This document shows, in pieces, positions 37,536 to 45,572 of a DNA stretch of 64,000 nucleotides. Within the stretch, counting starts at the first letter, position 1. Every line of letters starts with the position of its first letter. A program made the translations under genes and the position numbers. The notes under the pieces are model-generated. The model was not told the origin of the DNA and made no database searches. It saw only the letters and a program-made list of their open reading frames with translations. The stretch is taken from contig OZ238992.1 in assembly GCA_965183885.1 (NCBI GenBank), positions 1,488,001-1,552,000 of the forward strand, written 5' to 3'. Source of the stretch: UWMA-0277 sp965183885 (lineage in GTDB: Bacteria; Bacteroidota; Bacteroidia; Flavobacteriales; BACL11).

Positions 37536-38309
37536 ATGATTTATTATAAAACAGAAGAAGAGATAGATTTAGTAAGAGAAAGTTCTTTACTTGTTGCAAA
37601 AACCCATGCTGAAATAGCAGGGCTGATAAAACCAGGGATAACTACCCTAGCATTAGATAAAATTGCTGAAGAGTTTATCAGGGATAATGGAGGAGTTCCA
37701 GCCTTTAAAGGTTATGGAGGATTTCCTAATACCTTATGTATGTCACCAAATGATCAGGTGGTACATGGAATCCCAAATGATACAGTTCTTAATGATGGCG
37801 AAATTTTATCTGTAGATTGTGGTGTAGTGATGAACGGCTATTATGGCGATTCTGCTTTTACTTATGAAGTTGGTGATGTAGATGCTCAGACAAAACAATT
37901 ACTGAAAGTAACTAAAGAATCACTTTATAAAGGAATTGAGAAAGCTGTTGCAGGAAATAGAATAGGTGATATTGGTTACGCTGTACAGCAACATGCCGAA
38001 AGCTTTGGATATGGTGTAGTTAGAGAATTGGTTGGACATGGTTTAGGTAAAAGCCTGCATGAATCACCAGAAGTACCTAATTACGGAAGAAGAGGAAGAG
38101 GTATTATGCTTAAAGAAGGGTTAGTTATTGCTATAGAGCCAATGATTAACATGGGAACTAAGCGTATTTTGCAACATAATGATGGATGGACAATTACAAC
38201 AAAAGATAATAAACCATCAGCACATTTTGAACATACTATTGTAGTTCGAAAGGGAAAAGCTGAGATATTATCAAGTTTTGAAGAAATAGAAAAAAGAATA
38301 AATGGCTAA
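37536..38309 (+). CDS. map: Type I methionyl aminopeptidase
   Basis: 257 aa; removes the N-terminal methionine from new proteins. The five metal ligands are visible: the two Asp in SVDCGVVMNGYYGDSAFT, His in VGHGLGKSLHESPEVPNYG, Glu in AIEPMINMG and Glu in HFEHTIVV. Its last 8 bases overlap infA (38302-38309), so the two are probably translated together. Confidence 0.98.
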   Translation: MIYYKTEEEIDLVRESSLLVAKTHAEIAGLIKPGITTLALDKIAEEFIRDNGGVPAFKGYGGFPNTLCMSPNDQVVHGIPNDTVLNDGEILSVDCGVVMNGYYGDSAFTYEVGDVDAQTKQLLKVTKESLYKGIEKAVAGNRIGDIGYAVQQHAESFGYGVVRELVGHGLGKSLHESPEVPNYGRRGRGIMLKEGLVIAIEPMINMGTKRILQHNDGWTITTKDNKPSAHFEHTIVVRKGKAEILSSFEEIEKRING

Positions 38310-38517
38310 ACAAGCTAATATAGAGTTGGATGGAACGATAACACAAGCATTATCTAATGCTATGTTTCGTGTTGAATTAGAGAATGGGCATATTGTAACT
38401 GCACATATCTCTGGTAAAATGAGAAAATTTTATATTAAATTATTGCCAGGTGATAAAGTAAAGATGGAAATGTCACCATATGATTTGACAAAAGGTAGAA
38501 TAACATATAGGTACTAA
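38302..38517 (+). CDS. infA: Translation initiation factor IF-1
   Basis: 71 aa, an OB-fold protein that occupies the A site. MAKQANIELDGTITQALSNA, FRVELENGHIVTAHISGKMR and the end YDLTKGRITYRY match the family. It starts inside the end of map and is followed 14 bp later by rpmJ. Confidence 0.98.
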   Translation: MAKQANIELDGTITQALSNAMFRVELENGHIVTAHISGKMRKFYIKLLPGDKVKMEMSPYDLTKGRITYRY

Positions 38518-38531
38518 TAAAATAAAAGAAA

Positions 38532-38648
38532 ATGAAAGTACGAGCATCAGTAAAAAAGAGAAGTGAAGATTGCAAAATCGTCAAAAGAAAAGGACGTGTG
38601 TATGTAATCAATAAAAAGAACCCTAAATTTAAACAAAGACAAGGTTAA
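38532..38648 (+). CDS. rpmJ: 50S ribosomal protein L36, zinc-free form
   Basis: A 38-aa frame: MKVRASVKKRSEDCKIVKRK, then GRVYVINKKNPKFKQRQG and a TAA at 38646-38648. It lies between infA and rpsM, the canonical position. The zinc-binding form of L36 has three Cys and one His. Here only Cys14 remains and the other ligand positions are Ser, Asn and Phe, so this is the C-minus form. Confidence 0.96.
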   Translation: MKVRASVKKRSEDCKIVKRKGRVYVINKKNPKFKQRQG

Positions 38649-38652
38649 TAGT

Positions 38653-39021
38653 ATGGCAAGAATTAAAGGTATTGATTTACCAAAAAATAAAAGAGGAGTT
38701 ATTAGTTTAACTTATGTTTTCGGAATTGGACCAGCTTTTGCAAAAGCAATTTTGACTGAAGCTAATGTGCCTCATGATTTAAAAGTTCAGGACTGGAGTG
38801 ATGATCAAGCAAATGCAATTAGAGCAATTATTGCTGATAAGTATACTGTTGAAGGAGAGTTAAGAGCTGAAACTAAAATGAACATTAAGCGATTAATGGA
38901 TATTGGATGTTACAGAGGAATTCGTCATAGAATGGGCTTACCTTTAAGAGGACAAAGAACAAAGAATAATTCTAGAACCAGAAAAGGGAAAAGAAAAACT
39001 GTTGCTAATAAAAAGAAATAG
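38653..39021 (+). CDS. rpsM: 30S ribosomal protein S13
   Basis: 122 aa. ARIKGIDLPKNKRGVISLTY and the C-terminal signature GCYRGIRHRMGLPLRGQRTK followed by a basic tail. It contacts the P-site tRNA and S19. It opens the alpha block rpsM-rpsK-rpsD-rpoA-rplQ. Confidence 0.98.
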   Translation: MARIKGIDLPKNKRGVISLTYVFGIGPAFAKAILTEANVPHDLKVQDWSDDQANAIRAIIADKYTVEGELRAETKMNIKRLMDIGCYRGIRHRMGLPLRGQRTKNNSRTRKGKRKTVANKKK

Positions 39022-39030
39022 TAAATAATT

Positions 39031-39426
39031 ATGGCTAAAACAACAAAAAAAGGTACGGTAAAAAAGAATAAAGTTAGAGTTGAAGCTGAAGGGCAAGCGC
39101 ACATTCAAGCAACTTTCAATAATATTATTATTTCCCTTACTAACAAAGGAGGACAAGTAATCTCATGGTCTTCAGCAGGAAAAATGGGATTCAGAGGTTC
39201 TAAGAAGAATACACCTTATGCTGCACAAATGGCTGCTGAGGATTGTTCAAAAGTAGCTCTTGATGCAGGATTAAAAAGAGTTAAGGTTTATGTTAAAGGA
39301 CCTGGTCAAGGTAGAGAATCTGCTATCAGAACGATTCATAATTCTGGTATCATTGTTACTGAGATTGTAGATGTTACTCCATTACCACATAATGGATGTC
39401 GTCCACCAAAAAAGAGAAGAGTTTAA
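39031..39426 (+). CDS. rpsK: 30S ribosomal protein S11
   Basis: 131 aa. ATFNNIIISLTNKGGQVISW, the signature RVKVYVKGPGQGRESAIRT, and the end DVTPLPHNGCRPPKKRRV. The N-terminal 17 residues are very lysine-rich. 23 bp before rpsD. Confidence 0.98.
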   Translation: MAKTTKKGTVKKNKVRVEAEGQAHIQATFNNIIISLTNKGGQVISWSSAGKMGFRGSKKNTPYAAQMAAEDCSKVALDAGLKRVKVYVKGPGQGRESAIRTIHNSGIIVTEIVDVTPLPHNGCRPPKKRRV

Positions 39427-39449
39427 TTCATTTATATTAAGATAAAAAC

Positions 39450-40055
39450 ATGGCAAGATATACAGGCCCAACATCAAGAATTGCAAGAAGATTTGGAGAA
39501 CCAATTTTTGGTCCAGATAAAGCATTAGCTAAAAAAGCTTATGGTCCAGGACAACACGGTAACCAAAGAAGGAGAGGTAAACAATCCGAATATGGTGTGC
39601 AATTAATGGAAAAACAAAAAGCTAAATTCACTTATGGAATTCTAGAAAAGCAATTTTCTAATCTTTTTAAAGAAGCTTTAAGAAGAAAAGGAGTTACAGG
39701 TGAAAATTTATTACAAATGTGTGAGATGCGTTTGGATAATGTAGTGTACCGTTTAGGTATTGCTCCTACAAGAAGAGCTGCTCGTCAGCTAGTAACGCAC
39801 AGACATATTACTGTTAACGGTAAAAATTGTAACATTCCATCTTATGCATTAAAAGTAGGAGATCAAGTTTCTGTACGTGAGCGTTCAAAATCATTAGAAA
39901 CAATTACAAATTCAATTGTTGCAAGCCCTAACCAAATGGAATGGCTAGAAATGAATGCTGAAACTAAGCTAGGAAAAGTGGTTGCTGCACCAGAAAGAAT
40001 TCAGATTCCTGAAAACATTAAGGAACAATTAATTGTAGAGTTATACTCTAAATAA
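39450..40055 (+). CDS. rpsD: 30S ribosomal protein S4
   Basis: 201 aa; initiates 16S folding and takes part in fidelity. MARYTGPTSRIARRFGEPIF at the start and the S4 domain RLDNVVYRLGIAPTRRAARQ with VTHRHITVNGK. In E. coli S4 represses the alpha operon; no leader pseudoknot was recognised here. Confidence 0.98.
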   Translation: MARYTGPTSRIARRFGEPIFGPDKALAKKAYGPGQHGNQRRRGKQSEYGVQLMEKQKAKFTYGILEKQFSNLFKEALRRKGVTGENLLQMCEMRLDNVVYRLGIAPTRRAARQLVTHRHITVNGKNCNIPSYALKVGDQVSVRERSKSLETITNSIVASPNQMEWLEMNAETKLGKVVAAPERIQIPENIKEQLIVELYSK

Positions 40056-40078
40056 GAATAATTAAAAAAAGAATAAAT

Positions 40079-41062
40079 ATGCCAATCTTAGATTTTCAAA
40101 AGCCGGATGAGGTGATTATGATTAATGAGCATGCTAACCAAGGAAACTTTGAGTTTCGTCCGTTAGAGCCTGGTTATGGATTAACAGTAGGAAATGCTTT
40201 AAGAAGAGTATTATTATCTTCTTTAGAAGGGTTTGCTATCACGTCAATAAAAATTTCAGGTGTTGATCATGAATTTACAACTCTTGAAGGGGTTGTGCAG
40301 GATATTACTGAAATCATCCTAAACTTAAAACAAGTTAGGTTTAAACAACAAATTGAAACTGTTGAGTCAGAAGTTGCAACTTTAAGTGTATCTAAAAGTG
40401 AGACTGTAACTGCTGCTGATTTAGCAAGTAGTCTTTCAAACTTTCAGGTTTTAAATCCTGATCAACTTATTTGTGAGTTAGATAAGAAAGTAACATTTGA
40501 AATGGAGTTTACTATTGCAAAAGGTAGAGGGTATGTTCCTGCTGAAGCAAATGTTATTGAAGATGCTCCTATAGGAACTATTGCAATTGACTCAATATTT
40601 ACACCTATCAAAAATGTAAATTATAATGTTGAAAATTACAGAGTTGGACAAAAAACTGACTTTGAAAAATTAAATTTTAACATTACTACTGATGGGTCTG
40701 TTAACCCAAAGCAAGCATTAACTGAAGCTTCAAAAATATTAATTCAACACTTTATGTTATTCTCTGATGAGAAAATTAGCTTAGAGGAAGATACAGTTGA
40801 AGAATTTGATGAAGATACTTTACACATGCGTCAGTTATTAAAAACTGAGCTTACTGAGTTTGGATTATCAGTTAGAGCATTAAATTGTTTAAAAACAGCA
40901 GAAGTATTTACTTTAGGTGAGTTAGTATCTTTCAAAAAATCTGATATGTTAAAATTCAGAAACTTTGGTAAGAAATCACTTTCAGAATTAGAAGATTTAA
41001 TAGAAGAAAAAGGATTGACTTTCGGTTTTGATACTGTAAAGTATAATTTAGATAACGAATAG
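40079..41062 (+). CDS. rpoA: RNA polymerase alpha subunit
   Basis: 327 aa. The N-terminal assembly domain has GNFEFRPLEPGYGLTVGNAL followed by RRVLLSSLEGFAITSIKI. The C-terminal promoter-contact domain has LSVRALNCLKTAEVFTLGEL and FRNFGKKSLSELEDLIEEKG. Length is normal. It sits between rpsD (23 bp) and rplQ (4 bp). It partners the unusual Bacteroidota sigma-70 that reads the -7/-33 promoters predicted in this window. Confidence 0.98.
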   Translation: MPILDFQKPDEVIMINEHANQGNFEFRPLEPGYGLTVGNALRRVLLSSLEGFAITSIKISGVDHEFTTLEGVVQDITEIILNLKQVRFKQQIETVESEVATLSVSKSETVTAADLASSLSNFQVLNPDQLICELDKKVTFEMEFTIAKGRGYVPAEANVIEDAPIGTIAIDSIFTPIKNVNYNVENYRVGQKTDFEKLNFNITTDGSVNPKQALTEASKILIQHFMLFSDEKISLEEDTVEEFDEDTLHMRQLLKTELTEFGLSVRALNCLKTAEVFTLGELVSFKKSDMLKFRNFGKKSLSELEDLIEEKGLTFGFDTVKYNLDNE

Positions 41063-41066
41063 AGAA

Positions 41067-41636
41067 ATGAGACACGGAAAGAAATTTAACCATTTAAGTA
41101 GAAAAGCAGCGCACAGAAAAGCAATGCTTGCTAATATGGCATGTTCATTAATAGAACATAAGAGAATTAAAACTACATTAGCTAAAGCTAAAGCTTTAAG
41201 AGTATATGTTGAGCCTTTGATTACAAAATCAAAAGATGATACTACACACTCAAGAAGAACAGTATTTAGTTACTTAAAACAAAAAGAAGCTATTACTGAA
41301 TTATTTGGAGATGTTGCTGCTAAAGTAGCTGACAGACCAGGAGGATATACTAGAATCCTAAAGTTAAGTAATAGATTAGGAGATAATGCTCAGATGGCAT
41401 TTATTGAGTTAGTAGACTATAATGATAGTTACACTACTGCTAAGCCTAAGGCTAAGAAAGCAAGAAGAACTAGGAAAAAAGCTGTTGAAGCTGTAGCTCC
41501 TGCTGTTGAAGATGCAGTAGTAGTTGAAGATGCTCCTCAAACTGAAGAAGTTGCTGTTGAAGAAACTCCTGCTGTTGAGAAAGCTGAAGAGATAAAAGCT
41601 GATAACTCTGAAAAGAAAGAAGAAAAAGGAGAGTAG
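41067..41636 (+). CDS. rplQ: 50S ribosomal protein L17 with long acidic C-terminal tail
   Basis: 189 aa. The core of about 125 residues is standard: MRHGKKFNHLSRKAAHRKAM, LANMACSLIEHKRIKTTLAK, and PGGYTRILKLSNRLGDNAQM. After a lysine/arginine cluster (KPKAKKARRTRKKA) it ends with about 45 residues made almost only of Ala, Glu, Val, Pro and Asp, ending KKEEKGE. Such tails recur in Bacteroidota L17; the function is unknown to me. Last gene of the operon, followed by a terminator. Confidence 0.97.
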   Translation: MRHGKKFNHLSRKAAHRKAMLANMACSLIEHKRIKTTLAKAKALRVYVEPLITKSKDDTTHSRRTVFSYLKQKEAITELFGDVAAKVADRPGGYTRILKLSNRLGDNAQMAFIELVDYNDSYTTAKPKAKKARRTRKKAVEAVAPAVEDAVVVEDAPQTEEVAVEETPAVEKAEEIKADNSEKKEEKGE

Positions 41637-41660
41637 TATATAACTTCTTTTTATGATATC

Positions 41661-41697
41661 AAAAAGGGTAAAGCTTAAAGGTTTTATCCTTTTTTTA
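41661..41697 (+). terminator. Rho-independent terminator of the ribosomal operon
   Basis: AAAAAGGGTAAA (41661-41672) pairs with TTTATCCTTTTT (41683-41694) through one G-T pair, with a loop of 10 nt and a run of T continuing to 41697. It lies 25 bp after rplQ and 17 bp before carA, so carA and eno probably depend on read-through or on a promoter I cannot see. Confidence 0.8.
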
Positions 41698-41713
41698 TAA
41701 ATTAAAATAACAG

Positions 41714-42823
41714 ATGAAATACAATAATAGAAAAGCAGCAGTTTTATTACTAAAGGATGGAACTATTTTTCATGGTAAAGCAGCTGGAGCAGAAGGAACA
41801 GCTACTGGAGAACTTTGTTTTAATACAGGGATGACTGGGTATCAAGAAGTATTTACAGATCCATCTTATTTTGGACAATTGATGATTACTACCAATGCTC
41901 ATATAGGAAATTATGGAGTTAGTAATATTGAGCAAGAGTCTGAAAGCATGAAAATATCAGGATTAATTTGTAAGAACTTTAATAATGGCTATTCAAGAAC
42001 TGCTGCAGATGGTGATCTTAATGAATATTTTGTTGCTCAAAATAAAGTAGTAATATCTGATATAGATACACGTGCAGTTGTACGTCATATTAGAGATAAA
42101 GGAGCAATGAATGCTATTATATCTACTGAAACAACTGATATTGCTCAGTTGCAAAAACAATTGGATAAAGTACCTTCAATGGAAGGTTTAGAGCTTTCAT
42201 CATCAGTATGCACTAAAGAAGCTTATTTTGTAGGAGATGCTTCAGCTACACATAAAGTGGCAGTTTTAGATTTAGGAGTAAAGAAGAATATTTTGAAATG
42301 CTTAACAGATAGAGATTGTTATTTGCAAGTATTCCCAATGCATACTTCATACGAAGAAATGAAAGCATGGAACCCTGATGGTTTCTTTTTGTCTAATGGA
42401 CCTGGTGATCCATCAGCAATGCCAGCAGTAATTGAGCAAGTAAAGAAAGTTACTGCAGATGGTAAAGCTGTTTTTGGTATTTGTTTAGGACATCAAGCTT
42501 TAGCTTTATCTGAAGGTATTAGTACTTATAAGATGCATAATGGACATAGAGGAATTAATCATCCTGTGATTAATTTAAGTACAAGAAAGGCTGAAGTAAC
42601 TTCACAGAACCATGGTTTTGGAATTTCTGAAGAAGATATTAAAAATAATCCTAATGTTGAGATAACACATCTTAACCTAAATGACGATACTGTTGAGGGG
42701 ATTAAACTGGTAAATAAGAATTGTTTCTCGGTTCAATATCATCCAGAGTCTTCTCCAGGGCCACATGACTCAAGATACTTATTTGATGAATTTGTAAATA
42801 ATATTAAAAGTACTAAAAACTAA
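41714..42823 (+). CDS. carA: Carbamoyl-phosphate synthase small (glutaminase) subunit
   Basis: 369 aa; splits glutamine and feeds ammonia to CarB for arginine and pyrimidine synthesis. The N-terminal domain has DGTIFHGKAAGAEGTATGEL and FNTGMTGYQEVFTDPSY. The class I glutaminase domain has the nucleophile in GICLGHQALAL and the His-Glu pair in QYHPESSPGPHDS. carB is not in this window. The next gene, eno, starts 4 bp later, so the two are co-transcribed. Confidence 0.98.
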   Translation: MKYNNRKAAVLLLKDGTIFHGKAAGAEGTATGELCFNTGMTGYQEVFTDPSYFGQLMITTNAHIGNYGVSNIEQESESMKISGLICKNFNNGYSRTAADGDLNEYFVAQNKVVISDIDTRAVVRHIRDKGAMNAIISTETTDIAQLQKQLDKVPSMEGLELSSSVCTKEAYFVGDASATHKVAVLDLGVKKNILKCLTDRDCYLQVFPMHTSYEEMKAWNPDGFFLSNGPGDPSAMPAVIEQVKKVTADGKAVFGICLGHQALALSEGISTYKMHNGHRGINHPVINLSTRKAEVTSQNHGFGISEEDIKNNPNVEITHLNLNDDTVEGIKLVNKNCFSVQYHPESSPGPHDSRYLFDEFVNNIKSTKN

Positions 42824-42827
42824 AGCT

Positions 42828-44117
42828 ATGGGAAGAATTATTAATGTACATGCACGCCAGATATTAGATTCAAGAGGAAACCCTACAGTTGAGGCAGAGG
42901 TATTAACTGAAAATGGTGTTGTAGGTAGAGCAGCTGTACCTTCAGGAGCATCAACAGGTAAACATGAAGCTGTAGAGTTAAGAGATGGAGACAAAGGAGC
43001 TTATTTAGGAAAAGGAGTCTTAAAGGCAGTACAGAACATTAAAACAGCAATTAATGAAGAGTTAAATGGTGTTTATGTTTCTGAGCAAGCTTTAATTGAT
43101 CAGAAAATGATTGATCTTGATGGTACTCCAAATAAAGCAAACTTAGGAGCAAATGCAATGCTTGCAGTTTCTTTAGCTTGTGCTAAGGCAGCAGCTGAAG
43201 AAAGTGGGCAAACACTTTATAATTATATTGGAGGGGTAAACGCAAGAGAATTGCCTATTCCAATGATGAATATTTTAAATGGAGGTTCTCATGCTGATAA
43301 TAGCATCGACTTTCAGGAGTTTATGGTAATGCCAGTTGGAGCGTCATCATTCTCAGAAGCATTAAGAATGGGTACAGAAGTATTCCATCACTTAAAGGCT
43401 GAGCTAAAAGCACAAGGCCATTCTACAAATGTAGGGGATGAAGGAGGATTTGCTCCAAACTTAGGCTCTAATGAAGAAGCTATTCAGGTAGTTTTAAAAG
43501 CAATTGAATCTGCAGGATATACTCCAGGAGTAGATATGTATATTGCAATGGATGCTGCGGCATCAGAGTTCTATAATGCTGAAGAAAATGTATATCACTT
43601 TCACCAGTCAACAGGAGAGAAATTAACTCCTGCTGAAATGGTAGATTTCTGGGCAGATTGGACAGAGAAGTATCCAATCTTATCAATTGAAGATGGTTTA
43701 GATGAAGATGATTGGGCAGGATGGAAAAGCTTAACAGAAAAAATTGGAGATAAAGTTCAGTTAGTTGGTGATGATTTATTTGTTACTAATGTTGATCGTT
43801 TAGGAAAAGGTATTGATACTTCAACTGCAAATTCTATTCTTATTAAAGTAAATCAAATCGGTACTTTAACAGAAACAATTAATGCAGTACAATTGGCTCA
43901 AAAAAGTTCATATACTTCGGTAATGAGTCATAGGTCAGGAGAAACAGAAGATACAACTATTGCTGATTTGGCGGTGGCTTTAAATTGCGGACAAATTAAA
44001 ACAGGTTCAGCATCAAGGTCGGACAGAATGGCAAAATACAATCAGTTATTAAGGATTGAAGAGATGCTTGGCGATCAGGCAATTTATACAGGAAAAAAGT
44101 TCAAGTTTTTGAAATAA
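42828..44117 (+). CDS. eno: Enolase
   Basis: 429 aa; interconverts 2-phosphoglycerate and phosphoenolpyruvate in glycolysis. DSRGNPTVEAEV at the start, PSGASTGKHEAVELRDGD, GGSHADNSIDFQEFMVMPVG, metal ligands in the segments IAMDAAASEF, SIEDGLDEDDW and LVGDDLFVTN, catalytic Lys in ILIKVNQIGTLTE and SHRSGETEDTTIADLAVA. It follows carA at 4 bp. Confidence 0.99.
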   Translation: MGRIINVHARQILDSRGNPTVEAEVLTENGVVGRAAVPSGASTGKHEAVELRDGDKGAYLGKGVLKAVQNIKTAINEELNGVYVSEQALIDQKMIDLDGTPNKANLGANAMLAVSLACAKAAAEESGQTLYNYIGGVNARELPIPMMNILNGGSHADNSIDFQEFMVMPVGASSFSEALRMGTEVFHHLKAELKAQGHSTNVGDEGGFAPNLGSNEEAIQVVLKAIESAGYTPGVDMYIAMDAAASEFYNAEENVYHFHQSTGEKLTPAEMVDFWADWTEKYPILSIEDGLDEDDWAGWKSLTEKIGDKVQLVGDDLFVTNVDRLGKGIDTSTANSILIKVNQIGTLTETINAVQLAQKSSYTSVMSHRSGETEDTTIADLAVALNCGQIKTGSASRSDRMAKYNQLLRIEEMLGDQAIYTGKKFKFLK

Positions 44118-44210
44118 ATTTTCTTGTTAGGCATGAGGAATGTCATAAGTTAGTTATTAAAAATGTTGTAATATTATAGCATTATATTGGATAGAAAAAA
44201 ATAAAGAAAA

Positions 44211-45497
44211 ATGGAGAAAAAAGCAGCGTTACACTTCGATGGCAAGGTATATGAAATACCAGTTGTTACAGGTACAGAAAATGAAAATGCATTAGATATT
44301 AGCAAATTAAGAGGGCAGTCAGGCTTAATTACTTTAGATAGAGGATTTAAGAATACTGGGTCTACTGAGAGTGCTATTACTTTTTTAAATGGTGAAGAAG
44401 GAATCTTAAGATATAGAGGATATTCTATTGAGGAATTAGCAGAGAAGTCATCATTCTTAGAAGTTTCATATTTATTAATTTATGGTGAGCTACCAACAAA
44501 AATAGAGTTAGCTAACTTTCAAAATGAAATTTCATCTCATACTTTAGTTCATGAAGATGTAAAATCAATTTTAGATGGTTATCCATCAAAGGCACATCCA
44601 ATGGGAGTATTATCTTCTTTGGTATCTTCATTAACAGCTTTTTACCCAAAATCATTAGATCCAAACAGATCAAAGGAATCAATTAATGGAACAATAATTC
44701 GTTTCTTAGCAAAGCTACCAACGCTTGCAGCTTGGAGTTTTAAGAACAGAATGCGTCAGCCAATTATGTATCCTAAAAATGGATTGAGCTATACTGCTAA
44801 CTTTATGCACATGATGTTTGCTTTGCCAACTCATGAGGCAGAGGTAAATCCTGTAATTGCTAAAGCATTAGATAAGTTACTTATTTTACATGCTGACCAT
44901 GAGCAAAATTGTTCAGCTTCAACAGTTCGTATTGTAGGATCATCTCATGCAAGTTTATACGCATCAGTATCGGCAGGAATTGCTGCACTTTGGGGGCCAT
45001 TACATGGTGGAGCTAACCAAGCAGTAATTGAAATGCTTGAGGAAATTAAAGCTGATGGAGGTGATGTAGATAAATATGTTGCTAAGGCAAAAGATAAATC
45101 GGATCCTTTCCGTTTAATGGGCTTTGGACATAGAGTTTATAAAAACTTTGATCCTAGAGCAACAATCATCAAAAAAGCAGCTGATGATGTATTAAAAGAA
45201 TTAGGAATTGAAGATCCTGTATTAGATATTGCAATGAAGCTTGAAAAAGTAGCATTGGAAGATGAATACTTTAAGGCTAGAGGTTTATATCCTAATGTAG
45301 ATTTCTATTCAGGAATTATTTACAGAGCTTTAGGTATTCCTACAGATATGTTTACAGTAATGTTTGCTATTGGTAGATTGCCAGGTTGGATTGCACAATG
45401 GAAAGAAATGAGAGAAAACCATGAGCCAATTGGTAGACCAAGACAAGTATATACTGGGGCTACTGAAAGAGCTTATGTAGCTATGGAAAACAGATAA
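44211..45497 (+). CDS. gltA: Citrate synthase (type II)
   Basis: 428 aa; condenses acetyl-CoA and oxaloacetate in the TCA cycle. Catalytic motifs: HADHEQNCSASTVRIVGSSH, GPLHGGANQAVIEMLEEI, MGFGHRVYKNFDPRATI and the Asp in NVDFYSGIIY. The 93-bp gap after eno has no terminator and no convincing promoter box (TATATTGG near 44184 misses the consensus), so it could be co-transcribed. Followed by a strong hairpin. Confidence 0.98.
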   Translation: MEKKAALHFDGKVYEIPVVTGTENENALDISKLRGQSGLITLDRGFKNTGSTESAITFLNGEEGILRYRGYSIEELAEKSSFLEVSYLLIYGELPTKIELANFQNEISSHTLVHEDVKSILDGYPSKAHPMGVLSSLVSSLTAFYPKSLDPNRSKESINGTIIRFLAKLPTLAAWSFKNRMRQPIMYPKNGLSYTANFMHMMFALPTHEAEVNPVIAKALDKLLILHADHEQNCSASTVRIVGSSHASLYASVSAGIAALWGPLHGGANQAVIEMLEEIKADGGDVDKYVAKAKDKSDPFRLMGFGHRVYKNFDPRATIIKKAADDVLKELGIEDPVLDIAMKLEKVALEDEYFKARGLYPNVDFYSGIIYRALGIPTDMFTVMFAIGRLPGWIAQWKEMRENHEPIGRPRQVYTGATERAYVAMENR

Positions 45498-45530
45498 TAA
45501 ATCTAAATATTAGTATTTAGATGTTAGATT

Positions 45531-45560
45531 AAAAAACTCAGCTATTAGCTGAGTTTTTTT
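45531..45560 (+). terminator. Rho-independent terminator after gltA
   Basis: AAAAAACTCAGCT (45531-45543) pairs perfectly with AGCTGAGTTTTTT (45547-45559) over a 3-nt loop, then more T. The arms can act on either strand. Its T-run merges with TATTTTTG (45561-45568) just before the next gene. Confidence 0.9.
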
Positions 45561-45572
45561 TATTTTTGAACT

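Noticed and set aside
44118..44210. Promoter for gltA (TATATTGG near 44184)
   Set aside because: It misses the TTTG part of the box, and the gap after eno shows no terminator, so co-transcription from upstream is as likely.
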